Positions 41,166 through 49,346 of a stretch of 64,000 nucleotides of DNA are shown here, one piece after another. The translations under genes were made by a program, and so were the position numbers. The stretch covers positions 1 to 64,000 of the forward strand of contig NZ_NFKJ01000008.1 in the NCBI RefSeq assembly GCF_002160325.1, given 5' to 3'. Below the pieces are notes generated by a model, which made no database searches, had not been told where the DNA came from, and saw only the letters and a list, made by a program, of their open reading frames with translations. Every line of letters begins with the position of its first letter. The first letter of the stretch is position 1. This stretch comes from Lachnoclostridium sp. An181 (GTDB taxonomy: Bacteria > Bacillota > Clostridia > Lachnospirales > Lachnospiraceae).

Positions 41166-42047
41166 TCATTTTTGAAGTCTGGTAAAACAAAATGGATAGA
41201 TCACGAGTACCCAGAGAACCAGAACAAAGTAGGATAGCATTTCCAGGGCAAGATTTTCTGCGCCTATAAGCCCGAACCCCAGTTTGATGACAAGTGCGCC
41301 CAAAAGGCCCAGAAATAATTTCAGGAGTTGTTTTGGGATGGAGGAGCAGTAGATTCCGAAATCAATGTAGGTGCGCTCGAGATAAAATCCTGCTGCAAAT
41401 CCTGCCCCTGCACCGGCTGCTTTAAGGCAATCCGATGCAAACTCATAGGCCAGGATGCCTTTGGAAAATAACAGCCAGGCGTAGAGAGCAGTCAGAAAGG
41501 AGAAAAGGGCGAGCGCAAGGGAAATTTTTGGCGTATGTTTTTGACTTAGCAGGATGTCCTGAAAACGGAATACAAGACATGCAGCCAGAAGGGAGAGCGC
41601 CATGGAGATCCAGACGTCTTTTGGCGTGTGTACGCCAAGATACATCTTGGAAAATCCAACAAGGAAAAACATCAGCATGTAAAAAATGCGTAAGTACATT
41701 TTTTGCGTCCGGATAGCCAGAGGAGCAAACAGTGAGGCAGCCCCCTGCGTGTGGCCGCTTGGGAAAGAGTAACCGCTTGCACTGGGAATGGCGCTATCCA
41801 CTGCGGAAAAATCAGGATCAAGTACCCAAGGCCTTGGAACGCGGAAAGTGATTTTGAGCGTCTGTACCGCAAGACCTGCTGTAAAATAGACAAAACCTAC
41901 AAGGTAGGCAAAGCGTTTGTCAACGCACCAGTACAGGGCACAGATGATGAGGAGAATAAAAAGTTCTTCTCCAAAAAGTGTGATAAACTGGAAAAACCGT
42001 TCCCCGAACGGGGAACGGACCTCTTCCAGCAGACGTAAAAAATCCAT
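41166..42047 (-). CDS. PAP2 family membrane phosphatase
   Basis: Integral membrane phosphatase of 293 residues with about eight helices. The PAP2 active-site motifs are in order: K-x6-RP in KITFRVPRP, PSGH in SFPSGHTQGAA, and the third motif with its His in SKMYLGVHTPKDV. Members dephosphorylate lipid phosphates such as undecaprenyl pyrophosphate or phosphatidylglycerol phosphate. The start overlaps the typA stop by one base (TAATG), so it is translated as the second gene of the typA transcript. Confidence 0.93.
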   Translation of the reverse strand: MDFLRLLEEVRSPFGERFFQFITLFGEELFILLIICALYWCVDKRFAYLVGFVYFTAGLAVQTLKITFRVPRPWVLDPDFSAVDSAIPSASGYSFPSGHTQGAASLFAPLAIRTQKMYLRIFYMLMFFLVGFSKMYLGVHTPKDVWISMALSLLAACLVFRFQDILLSQKHTPKISLALALFSFLTALYAWLLFSKGILAYEFASDCLKAAGAGAGFAAGFYLERTYIDFGIYCSSIPKQLLKLFLGLLGALVIKLGFGLIGAENLALEMLSYFVLVLWVLVIYPFCFTRLQK

Positions 42048-43873
42048 TATTTATTCTGACTCCTTTTTCTCATTTTTGGGTCCAGTATTTTTTTGCGGAT
42101 ACGAAGAGACTTAGGGGTAACTTCCAAAAGTTCATCCGTTTCAATGAAGTCAAGTGCTTCTTCCAGGCTTAAAATACGGGGCGGTGTTAGTTTCAGAGCT
42201 TCATCTGCGCTGGAAGAGCGGGTGTTGGTCAGATGTTTGGTCTTGCATACATTGATTTCAATGTCATCGGTCTTTGCGTTCTGCCCCACTACCATACCGG
42301 AGTAAACTTTTTCTCCAGGGCCTATAAATAGCGTACCCCGGTCCTGAGCGCTGAAAAGACCATATGTGACGGATTCTCCGGTCTCAAATGCGATGAGGGA
42401 TCCCTGCTTGCGGTAGGAGATGTCCCCTTTGTAAGGAGCATATCCATCGAAACTTGTGTTGAGGATTCCGTTTCCTTTTGTGTCAGTTAAAAACTCTCCA
42501 CGGTAGCCGATCAAGCCTCTGGAAGGAATGGAAAATTCCAGACGTGTGTAACCGCCGTTTGACATGCCCATGTTGCGCAGTTCACCTTTGCGCTGGCTCA
42601 GCTTATCGATGACTGTTCCGGTAAATTCTTCCGGAACATCGATGTATGCAAGTTCCATTGGCTCCAAAAGCTTTCCGTTTTCATCCTTTTTATAAAGAAC
42701 TTCAGCCTTGCTGACTGCAAATTCATACCCTTCTCTGCGCATGTTTTCGATGAGCACGGACAAATGGAGTTCCCCGCGGCCGCTGACTTTGAAACTGTCG
42801 GTGTTGTCGGACTCCTCCACGCGCAGGCTGACATCTGTGTTCAATTCCCGGAACAGCCTTTCGCGCAGGTGCCTGGAAGTGACAAATTTTCCTTCCTGAC
42901 CGGCAAACGGGCTGTCGTTTACGACAAACTGCATGGCTATAGTAGGCTCGGAGATTTTCTGGAATGGAATCGGTACTGGATTTTCCAGGGAGCAGAGCGT
43001 GTCTCCGATAGAAATATCTGCGATACCGGAGATGGCAACAATGGAGCCGATTCCGGCTTCTTTTACTTCTACTTTGTTAAGGCCGTCAAATTCATAAAGT
43101 TTGCTGATTTTGACTTTGCGCTGTTTGTCAGGATCATGATGGTTGACAACAACGACATCCTGGTTGACGCAGATGGTGCCGTTGTCCACTTTTCCAACGC
43201 CGATTCTCCCCACATATTCGTTGTAGTCAATGGTGCTGATCAACACCTGGGTTCCGGCATCCGGGTCCCCTTCAGGTGCCGGGATATAGTCGAGAATAGT
43301 GTCAAAAAGCGGAATCATGTTCTTTGGATCATCGCTAAGGTCCAAAAGGGCCACACCGGATTTTGCGGATGCGTATACAAACGGACAGTCCAGCTGTTCG
43401 TCCGAGGCATCCAAATCCATGAAAAGTTCCAGCACTTCGTCAATGACTTCATCAGGTCTTGCCTCAGGACGGTCGATCTTGTTGATGCAGACAATGACAG
43501 GCAGTTTCAATTCCAGAGCTTTTCTCAGAACAAACTTTGTCTGAGGCATTGGGCCTTCAAATGCGTCCACGACAAGGATCACACCATTTACCATCTTTAA
43601 GACACGCTCTACTTCTCCGCCAAAATCAGCGTGTCCGGGGGTATCGATAATGTTGATCTTTGTACCTTTATAGGAGATAGCAGTGTTTTTGGAGAGGATC
43701 GTGATACCTCTTTCACGTTCAATGGCATTGGAATCCATGACGCGTTCAGCGACCTCCTGATTTTCACGGAACACGCCGCTTTGCTTGAGCAGTTCGTCCA
43801 CCAGAGTGGTTTTTCCGTGGTCTACATGGGCGATAATGGCGATATTGCGGATATCTTCACGTATTGTTTTCAT
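42047..43873 (-). CDS. typA: Translational GTPase TypA/BipA
   Basis: Ribosome-binding GTPase of the elongation factor family, needed under cold or stress and for 50S assembly. The 608 residues show G1 [10 protein letters not shown]2 region RERGITI, G3 [11 protein letters not shown] and G4 NKIDRP, then the EF-G-like domains III and V and the TypA-specific C-terminal domain with [24 protein letters not shown] precedes the start. A small GC hairpin sits in its leader. The PAP2 gene follows with one-base overlap. Confidence 0.97.
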   Translation of the reverse strand: MKTIREDIRNIAIIAHVDHGKTTLVDELLKQSGVFRENQEVAERVMDSNAIERERGITILSKNTAISYKGTKINIIDTPGHADFGGEVERVLKMVNGVILVVDAFEGPMPQTKFVLRKALELKLPVIVCINKIDRPEARPDEVIDEVLELFMDLDASDEQLDCPFVYASAKSGVALLDLSDDPKNMIPLFDTILDYIPAPEGDPDAGTQVLISTIDYNEYVGRIGVGKVDNGTICVNQDVVVVNHHDPDKQRKVKISKLYEFDGLNKVEVKEAGIGSIVAISGIADISIGDTLCSLENPVPIPFQKISEPTIAMQFVVNDSPFAGQEGKFVTSRHLRERLFRELNTDVSLRVEESDNTDSFKVSGRGELHLSVLIENMRREGYEFAVSKAEVLYKKDENGKLLEPMELAYIDVPEEFTGTVIDKLSQRKGELRNMGMSNGGYTRLEFSIPSRGLIGYRGEFLTDTKGNGILNTSFDGYAPYKGDISYRKQGSLIAFETGESVTYGLFSAQDRGTLFIGPGEKVYSGMVVGQNAKTDDIEINVCKTKHLTNTRSSSADEALKLTPPRILSLEEALDFIETDELLEVTPKSLRIRKKILDPKMRKRSQNK

Positions 43874-43915
43874 ATTTTCAAGTCCTTTTCTACTATTTCT
43901 TTCTACCTATATTAA

Positions 43916-43929
43916 GCGGCTTTTGCCGC
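43916..43929 (-). other. leader hairpin of typA
   Basis: GCGGC and GCCGC pair around four bases on the minus strand, followed by TTAATAT. It could slow or tune transcription or stabilise the leader; a true terminator would need a longer T run. Confidence 0.35.
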
Positions 43930-43938
43930 AACGAATAT

Positions 43939-43966
43939 AGTGTATCACATTTTTTAAAATTTACAA
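43939..43966 (-). promoter_or_regulatory. sigma-A promoter of typA
   Basis: Minus strand TTGTAA (43966-43961), 16-base spacer, TACACT (43944-43939) with TGA extension. Confidence 0.6.
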
Positions 43967-44048
43967 GTTTTAGTTCTAAATGAAGTTCCTGGTTCATAAA
44001 CTAAGTAGTGACTAAAAAATACGACGAAGAGGAAGGGAGAATAAATTC

Positions 44049-44678
44049 ATGTCGGATAAGATTATTGCAAACAACCAGGTAACCATTATGGGAGAGATTG
44101 CGACAGGCTTCACATTCAGCCATGAGGTTTTTGGAGAAGGGTTTTATATGGTGGATGTACTTGTGAAACGTCTGAGCAATTCAGATGACAGAATACCATT
44201 GATGATCTCAGAGAGGCTGATTGATGTCAAGCAGGATTACACAGGGTGTTATATAATGGCAAGCGGACAGTTCCGCTCCTACAATCGCCATGAGGAACAG
44301 AAGAATCATCTTGTGCTCTCCGTATTTGTCAGGGAGATTGAGTTTATTGACGAGGAACTGGACGGAGCGAAGACGAATACCATTCTTTTAGACGGGTACA
44401 TATGTAAAAAACCAGTCTACCGCAAGACACCTCTTGGAAGAGAAATTGCGGATCTGCTCTTGGCTGTAAACCGGCCGTATGGGAAATCGGACTACATACC
44501 ATGTATCTGCTGGGGAAGAAATGCAAGATTTGCCTCTGGTTTTGAAGTGGGGGAACATGTACAGATTTTAGGAAGAATTCAGAGCAGAGAATATATAAAG
44601 AAAATTACGGAGACAGAGACCGAAAAAAGGACGGCATACGAGGTTTCCGTGAGCAAACTGGAATGTATGGAAGATTGA
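44049..44678 (+). CDS. Single-stranded DNA-binding-like protein with two OB folds
   Basis: Protein of 209 residues that reads as two OB-fold units in tandem. The first (about 6-100) starts NNQVTIMGEIATGFTFSHE. The second (about 108-205), starting NTILLDGYICKKPVYRKT, is closer to classical SSB, including IPCICWGRNARFASGFEVG. The acidic C-terminal tip of the main cellular SSB is missing; the end is KLECMED. It is probably an auxiliary SSB or PriB-like protein. AGGAAGGGAG lies before the ATG. It is followed closely by the dapA promoter, which overlaps its last codons. Confidence 0.8.
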   Translation: MSDKIIANNQVTIMGEIATGFTFSHEVFGEGFYMVDVLVKRLSNSDDRIPLMISERLIDVKQDYTGCYIMASGQFRSYNRHEEQKNHLVLSVFVREIEFIDEELDGAKTNTILLDGYICKKPVYRKTPLGREIADLLLAVNRPYGKSDYIPCICWGRNARFASGFEVGEHVQILGRIQSREYIKKITETETEKRTAYEVSVSKLECMED

Positions 44679-44703
44679 CAGATAGTTCTATAAATGTTAA
44701 AAT
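44675..44703 (+). promoter_or_regulatory. sigma-A promoter of dapA-dapB
   Basis: TTGACA (44675-44680), 17-base spacer, TAAAAT (44698-44703) with TGT extension. The leader is under 35 bases, too short for a lysine riboswitch. Confidence 0.8.
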
Positions 44704-44739
44704 CAAACGATAAAGAAAGAGAAAGTAAGGAGGATTACA

Positions 44740-45633
44740 ATGGCAGTTTTTACTGGAGCAGGCGTAGCGATCATCACTCCATTTCATGAGGATGGAAGTA
44801 TCAATTATGATAAACTGGATGAGCTGATAGACTATCATTGTGAAAACGGGACGGATAGTATCATTATCTGTGGGACAACGGGAGAGTCCGCCACAATGAC
44901 AGAGGAGGAGCACATAGACTGCATCAAACATACAATCGATTACACAAGGAAACGGATTCCTGTAATTGCCGGAACCGGTTCCAATTCCACAGCGACAGCG
45001 ATTCAGATGTCAAAGGAGGCGTCCGAGTACGGGGCGGATGGTCTTCTGATTGTGACTCCTTATTACAATAAAGCGACTCAGCAGGGATTGTTTGAACATT
45101 ACAAAGCTGTTGCAGATGAGGTGACAGCGCCGATCATTGTTTACAGTGTGGCAAGCAGAACCGGATGCAATGTGGAGGCAGCCACCATGGCCCGCATGGT
45201 AAAGGAGATCGACAATATTGTGGGAATCAAGGAGGCATCCGGAAATATTTCTCAGGTTGCAGATATCATGAATCTGACAGACGGAAACATTGACCTGTAT
45301 TCCGGAAATGACGATCAGATTGTTCCGCTTTTGTCACTTGGCGGAAAGGGTGTGATTTCTGTGCTTGCAAATATTGCGCCAAAAGAGACGCATGACATCT
45401 GTGAACTTTTCTTCAAGGGGGATGTAAAAGGCAGCTGTGCTCTGCAGTTGAAGGCATTGCCGCTGATTCACAAACTGTTCTGCGAAGTGAATCCGATCCC
45501 TGTGAAAATGGCGGCTAATCTTATGGGAATGGAAGTCGGAGGTCTTCGCATGCCTTTGACAGAGCTTACAAAAGAACATACCGAACAGCTTGCGCAGGCG
45601 ATGCGTGACTTTGGAATTCAGTTAGAAAAATAG
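44740..45633 (+). CDS. dapA: 4-hydroxy-tetrahydrodipicolinate synthase
   Basis: Condenses pyruvate with aspartate semialdehyde, the first step of the lysine/diaminopimelate branch. In 297 residues the Schiff-base Lys164 (VGIKEASG), Tyr135 (VYSVASRTG) and the Thr pair in CGTTGES are in place. AAGGAGGA precedes the ATG. dapB follows 27 bases later in the same transcript. The asp kinase and homoserine dehydrogenase genes are about 9-11 kb downstream. Confidence 0.96.
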   Translation: MAVFTGAGVAIITPFHEDGSINYDKLDELIDYHCENGTDSIIICGTTGESATMTEEEHIDCIKHTIDYTRKRIPVIAGTGSNSTATAIQMSKEASEYGADGLLIVTPYYNKATQQGLFEHYKAVADEVTAPIIVYSVASRTGCNVEAATMARMVKEIDNIVGIKEASGNISQVADIMNLTDGNIDLYSGNDDQIVPLLSLGGKGVISVLANIAPKETHDICELFFKGDVKGSCALQLKALPLIHKLFCEVNPIPVKMAANLMGMEVGGLRMPLTELTKEHTEQLAQAMRDFGIQLEK

Positions 45634-45660
45634 GTTAAAGTACGACCGAAGGAGATAAAT

Positions 45661-46419
45661 ATGATAAAGATGATTATGCACGGCTGCAATGGTCATATGG
45701 GACAGACGATCACAAAGCTGGCAAAAGAAGACAGCGCAATTGAAATTGTCGCAGGCGTGGACAGCTATACGGGGGTGACGAATGAGTACCCTGTGTTTGA
45801 AAGTATTGAGACATGTGATGTACAGGCAGATGTGGTTGTCGATTTTTCCAATGCAGGAGCAGTGGATGGACTTTTAGAGTACTGCGAAAAGAAAGGTATT
45901 CCTGTAGTACTTTGCACCACAGGACTTTCCGATGGGCAGCTTGAAATGGTGCAGAAGACATCAAAAAATGTAGCAATACTGCGCTCAGCGAACATGTCTC
46001 TTGGAATCAATATGCTTTTGAAACTTTTAAAAGAGGCGGCAGGGATTCTTGCACCGGCAGGATTTGATATTGAGCTTGTGGAGAGACACCATAATCAGAA
46101 ATTGGATGCACCAAGCGGTACAGCGCTGGCGCTTGCGGACTCGGTGAATGAGGCACTTGACAATGCATATACATATGTGTATGACAGAAGTAAAGTGCGT
46201 CAAAAACGTGATAAAAAGGAGATTGGCATCTCTGCAGTGCGCGGGGGAACCATTGTCGGGGATCACGAAGTGATCTTTGCAGGAGCTGACGAGGTAGTGG
46301 AATTTAAACATACCGCATATTCAAAAGCAGTTTTTGGAAAAGGCGCCCTGGAAGCAGCAAAGTTTTTGGCAGGAAAGCAGCCTGGGCTTTACGATATGAG
46401 CGATGTGATTCAATTTTAA
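45661..46419 (+). CDS. dapB: 4-hydroxy-tetrahydrodipicolinate reductase
   Basis: NAD(P)H-dependent second step of the diaminopimelate branch. The 252 residues have the dinucleotide motif GCNGHMGQTI at the N-terminus, the catalytic signature ELVERHHNQKLDAPSGTA, and HTAYSKAVFGKGA near the end. AAGGAGAT is the ribosome site; it is co-transcribed with dapA. No strong terminator follows, only a short A/T-rich hairpin-like stretch around 46418-46437. Confidence 0.96.
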   Translation: MIKMIMHGCNGHMGQTITKLAKEDSAIEIVAGVDSYTGVTNEYPVFESIETCDVQADVVVDFSNAGAVDGLLEYCEKKGIPVVLCTTGLSDGQLEMVQKTSKNVAILRSANMSLGINMLLKLLKEAAGILAPAGFDIELVERHHNQKLDAPSGTALALADSVNEALDNAYTYVYDRSKVRQKRDKKEIGISAVRGGTIVGDHEVIFAGADEVVEFKHTAYSKAVFGKGALEAAKFLAGKQPGLYDMSDVIQF

Positions 46420-46489
46420 AAAAGCGTATATTTTTTTCCGATTCTGTAAACAGTAGTAGCAGATACTTTTATAGAAAGGAAGAATCGCT

Positions 46490-46795
46490 ATGAAACAATG
46501 GAAAAAAGCAGCAGTACTTTTGTTGTGCGTTGGAATGCTTGGCGTATTATCCGGCTGCGGCGATAAGGCTGACAACGGCGACTATATGAATGGTGCCACA
46601 AGCGGAGAGGATACCACAAACCGCAATGACAACGGCAATGCAGGTGATGACCTGAAAGACATGGCCGATGATGCGGGGGATGCCGTGAAGGATGGGGTTC
46701 GTGATGTGGAAGAAGGCGCTGAGGATATCAAGGACAACGTAGAAGATGACATGAACAATGACGCAGACAATCAGAGTAATCATGTAGCAAAATAA
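46490..46795 (+). CDS. Small acidic lipoprotein (101 residues)
   Basis: Signal peptide with lipobox LSGC (lipidated Cys about residue 23), then a very acidic, Asp/Asn-rich mature part. The mature part has 11-residue-like repeats of the pattern DDxGDAVKDG / VEEGAEDIKD, predicted to form amphipathic helix or stay disordered. Exported and anchored in the outer face of the membrane. No family is recognised. AAAGGAAGAAT precedes the ATG; a terminator follows within a few bases. Confidence 0.82.
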   Translation: MKQWKKAAVLLLCVGMLGVLSGCGDKADNGDYMNGATSGEDTTNRNDNGNAGDDLKDMADDAGDAVKDGVRDVEEGAEDIKDNVEDDMNNDADNQSNHVAK

Positions 46796-46796
46796 A

Positions 46797-46843
46797 AAAA
46801 GGACAGCGTGCCGGCAAAAGCCGACACGTTGTCTTTGTTTTTT
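46797..46843 (+). terminator. Terminator after the lipoprotein gene
   Basis: GGACAGCGTG-C-CGGC pairs with GCCG-A-CACGTTGTCT around AAAA, with T-rich sequence after it. Confidence 0.85.
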
Positions 46844-46964
46844 GTCAGGGGATGGGAATAGCTTTGCGGGTTTTGAAGGGTATGGAATGCAGGACCTGCG
46901 TTGACAACCTCCGGTAATCATGATATGTTTGAAAAAGAATGAAAAATGGAGGCGGAAGATTGAA

Positions 46965-47759
46965 ATGAGGATTGGATTTATTGGATGCGGTAATATGGCA
47001 GGCGCTATGATCGGTGGAATTATTAAGAACGGGTGTGTAAAACCTGAGGAAATCATCGGTTCCAATGCCACGCAAAAAGGGCGTGAGAGGACCAAGGAAA
47101 CATACGGCATAGAGATTGCAAAAAATAATGTTCAGGTGGCAATGGAGTCGGACGTTGTATTCTTATCTGTGAAACCGCAGTTTTATGAGCAGGTTATTGA
47201 AGAGATCAGTTCCAGTATCAAAGAAGAACAGATCATTGTTGCGATTGCACCGGGAAAGACGCTGGAATGGCTGGAAGAGAAGTTTGGAAAGAAAGTAAAA
47301 CTTGTGCGCTCCATGCCAAATACTCCGGCACTTGTAGGAGAGGGGATGACAGCTGTGTGTGTAAATGAGCAGGTGTCAGAGAAGGAACTGGAGATGGTGT
47401 GCAGGATCATGGAAAGTTTCGGAAAAGTGGAGGTGATCCCTGAGCGGCTCATGGATGCAGTCGTGGCAGTCAGCGGAAGTTCACCGGCTTACATATTTAT
47501 GTTCATTGAGGCTATGGCGGATGCGGCTGTTATGTGCGGGATGCCAAGGATGCAGGCGTACAAATTTGCTGCTCAGGCAGTACTTGGCAGTGCCAAAATG
47601 GTGCTTGAGACAGGTATGCATCCGGGGGAATTAAAAGATATGGTCTGCTCACCTGCCGGCACAACGATCCAGGCAGTCAGAAAGCTTGAGGAGAAGGGAC
47701 TGCGCAGTGCAGTGATCGAGGCCATGAAAACATGTGCGGATGTCTCAAAAGGCATGTGA
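46965..47759 (+). CDS. proC: Pyrroline-5-carboxylate reductase
   Basis: Last step of proline synthesis, NAD(P)H-dependent. The 264 residues begin with the dinucleotide motif GFIGCGNMAGAMIGG. They contain the conserved C-terminal signature region AVSGSSPAYIFMFIEAMADAAVMCGMP, read in pieces, and HPGELKDMVCSPAGTT. The frame opens at 46920, but the family start is MRIGFIG at 46965 with GGAGGCGGAAG upstream. Confidence 0.95.
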   Translation: MRIGFIGCGNMAGAMIGGIIKNGCVKPEEIIGSNATQKGRERTKETYGIEIAKNNVQVAMESDVVFLSVKPQFYEQVIEEISSSIKEEQIIVAIAPGKTLEWLEEKFGKKVKLVRSMPNTPALVGEGMTAVCVNEQVSEKELEMVCRIMESFGKVEVIPERLMDAVVAVSGSSPAYIFMFIEAMADAAVMCGMPRMQAYKFAAQAVLGSAKMVLETGMHPGELKDMVCSPAGTTIQAVRKLEEKGLRSAVIEAMKTCADVSKGM

Positions 47760-47776
47760 TAGGAAGAGCAAATGTT

Positions 47777-47805
47777 TTGACAGTCAAAGGAAATGATGGT
47801 ATATT
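47777..47805 (+). promoter_or_regulatory. sigma-A promoter of the cyclophilin gene
   Basis: TTGACA (47777-47782), 17-base spacer, TATATT (47800-47805) with TGG extension. Confidence 0.8.
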
Positions 47806-47839
47806 GAATAATATTTGATAGTAAGGAGAGAGCAAAAAC

Positions 47840-48358
47840 ATGACAAATCCAGTAGTTACAATTACAATGGAAAACGGGGATGTGATAAAGGCAGAACTGT
47901 ACCCTGAAATTGCACCGAACACTGTGAAAAATTTTGTTTCCCTCGTAAAAAATGGATTTTACGATGGACTGATCTTCCACCGGGTGATCCGTGGCTTTAT
48001 GATCCAGGGGGGATGCCCGGATGGAAATGGAATGGGAGGTCCGGGATATCAAATTAAGGGAGAGTTTGCCCAGAATGGTTTTGCAAATGATCTGAAACAT
48101 GAGCCGGGCGTACTTTCCATGGCAAGGGCCATGCATCCGGACTCTGCAGGAAGCCAGTTCTTCATTATGCACGAGGCAGCACCGCACCTTGACGGAGCAT
48201 ACGCTGCATTTGGCAAGGTTGTGGAAGGAATGGATATCGTAAATAAGATTGCAGAGACTGCGACGGACTACAGCGACCGTCCGCTGGAAGTACAGAGGAT
48301 GAAGAGCGTAACCGTAGACACATTCGGTGAAGACTATGAGGAGCCGGAAAAACAGTAG
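47840..48358 (+). CDS. Cyclophilin-type peptidyl-prolyl isomerase
   Basis: Cytoplasmic prolyl isomerase that speeds protein folding, 172 residues, no signal peptide. Cyclophilin motifs are intact: FHRVIRGFMIQGG with the catalytic Arg, AGSQFFIM, and LDGAYAAFGKVVEGMD. TAAGGAGAGAG precedes the ATG. It is monocistronic with its own promoter and terminator. Confidence 0.96.
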   Translation: MTNPVVTITMENGDVIKAELYPEIAPNTVKNFVSLVKNGFYDGLIFHRVIRGFMIQGGCPDGNGMGGPGYQIKGEFAQNGFANDLKHEPGVLSMARAMHPDSAGSQFFIMHEAAPHLDGAYAAFGKVVEGMDIVNKIAETATDYSDRPLEVQRMKSVTVDTFGEDYEEPEKQ

Positions 48359-48360
48359 AA

Positions 48361-48399
48361 AACAATGCCGCAGCAAAACTCAGCGCTGCGGTGTTTTTG
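48361..48399 (+). terminator. Terminator after the cyclophilin gene
   Basis: CCGCAGC and GCTGCGG pair around a 10-base loop, followed by TGTTTTTG. It ends about 20 bases before the hisA-like start codon. Confidence 0.75.
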
Positions 48400-48417
48400 T
48401 ATATGGAGGAGAAAGGA

Positions 48418-49185
48418 ATGCATTTTAGACCATGTATTGATATACATAATGGGGCCATCAAGCAGATTGTCGGAGGCACGCTAAAGGATGGGCAGGACAA
48501 AGCAGACACAAATTTTGTCTCCGGGTATGGCGCTGCCTATTACGCTGCCCTGTACCGGGCGGACGGACTGAAAGGGGGACATGTGATCTTGCTCAACGCG
48601 AAAGATTCCCCCTATTACAATGCGTCAAGGATGCAGGCTTTACAGGCGCTGAGCATCTATCCGGGAGGTCTTCAGATCGGTGGGGGAATTACGGATGAGA
48701 ATGCAGCCAATTACATTCTCCTTGGCGCGAGTCATGTGATCGTGACCTCTTTTGTTTTCCGAAATGGACAGATCATGTGGGAGAATCTGGAGAAACTGAA
48801 AAAAGCAGTTGGAAAAGAGCACATTGTACTTGACTTAAGCTGCAGGAAAAAAGAGGGAAAGTATTATATTGTGACAGATCGATGGCAGACATTTACCGAT
48901 GTGGTGCTCACCCACAAGGTGCTGGATGAGCTTTCCGGCTACTGCGATGAGTTTCTTGTACATGGTGTTGACGTGGAGGGAAAGGGAGCTGGTATGGAAG
49001 AAGACCTTGTAAGAATGCTTGCGTCATGGAGAGGAATACCGATCACCTACGCAGGAGGCCTCCATTCCCTTGAGGAGATAGAGCGGTTTCAAGAATTTAG
49101 TGAAGGACGGCTTGATTTTACGGTTGGCAGTGGTCTGGATCTGTTTGGCGGGTCTGTTCCTTATGAGACGGTAAAAGAGATGTGA
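48418..49185 (+). CDS. HisA-type ribotide isomerase of the eukaryotic (HIS6-like) form
   Basis: Predicted to isomerise ProFAR to PRFAR in histidine synthesis. The 255-residue TIM-barrel begins MHFRPCIDIHNGAIKQIVGG and shows LQIGGGITDENA, VDVEGKGAGME and YAGGLHSLEEIE. These match the branch of HisA found in plants and fungi and in scattered bacteria rather than the usual bacterial HisA. It stands outside any his operon: neighbours are a cyclophilin and secA. ATG 48418 follows GGAGGAGAAAGG; the frame opens at 48391 inside the terminator. Confidence 0.85.
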   Translation: MHFRPCIDIHNGAIKQIVGGTLKDGQDKADTNFVSGYGAAYYAALYRADGLKGGHVILLNAKDSPYYNASRMQALQALSIYPGGLQIGGGITDENAANYILLGASHVIVTSFVFRNGQIMWENLEKLKKAVGKEHIVLDLSCRKKEGKYYIVTDRWQTFTDVVLTHKVLDELSGYCDEFLVHGVDVEGKGAGMEEDLVRMLASWRGIPITYAGGLHSLEEIERFQEFSEGRLDFTVGSGLDLFGGSVPYETVKEM

Positions 49186-49223
49186 ATTTGTTGAGAAGAG
49201 TTTGTGAACACTGCATAAATGTA

Positions 49224-49252
49224 TTGAACAAAAGTGAAGTTGGTGTTAAAAT
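49224..49252 (+). promoter_or_regulatory. sigma-A promoter of secA
   Basis: TTGAAC (49224-49229), 17-base spacer, TAAAAT (49247-49252) with TGT extension. The leader of about 85 bases shows no clear regulatory structure to me. Confidence 0.65.
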
Positions 49253-49346
49253 AATGAGCAGAGTTTACTTAGTCTGTAGGAGATTTCGTTCCGCTTTTAG
49301 AGGGATGTGGGCAGGCTAGAAGGTAAAAACAGACAAGGAGTTAGGT

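Noticed and set aside
42764-43600. 278-codon plus-strand frame opposite typA
   Set aside because: Lies wholly within the highly conserved typA gene on the other strand; no supporting signals.
44681-44739. Lysine riboswitch before dapA
   Set aside because: The leader after the promoter is about 30 bases, far too short.
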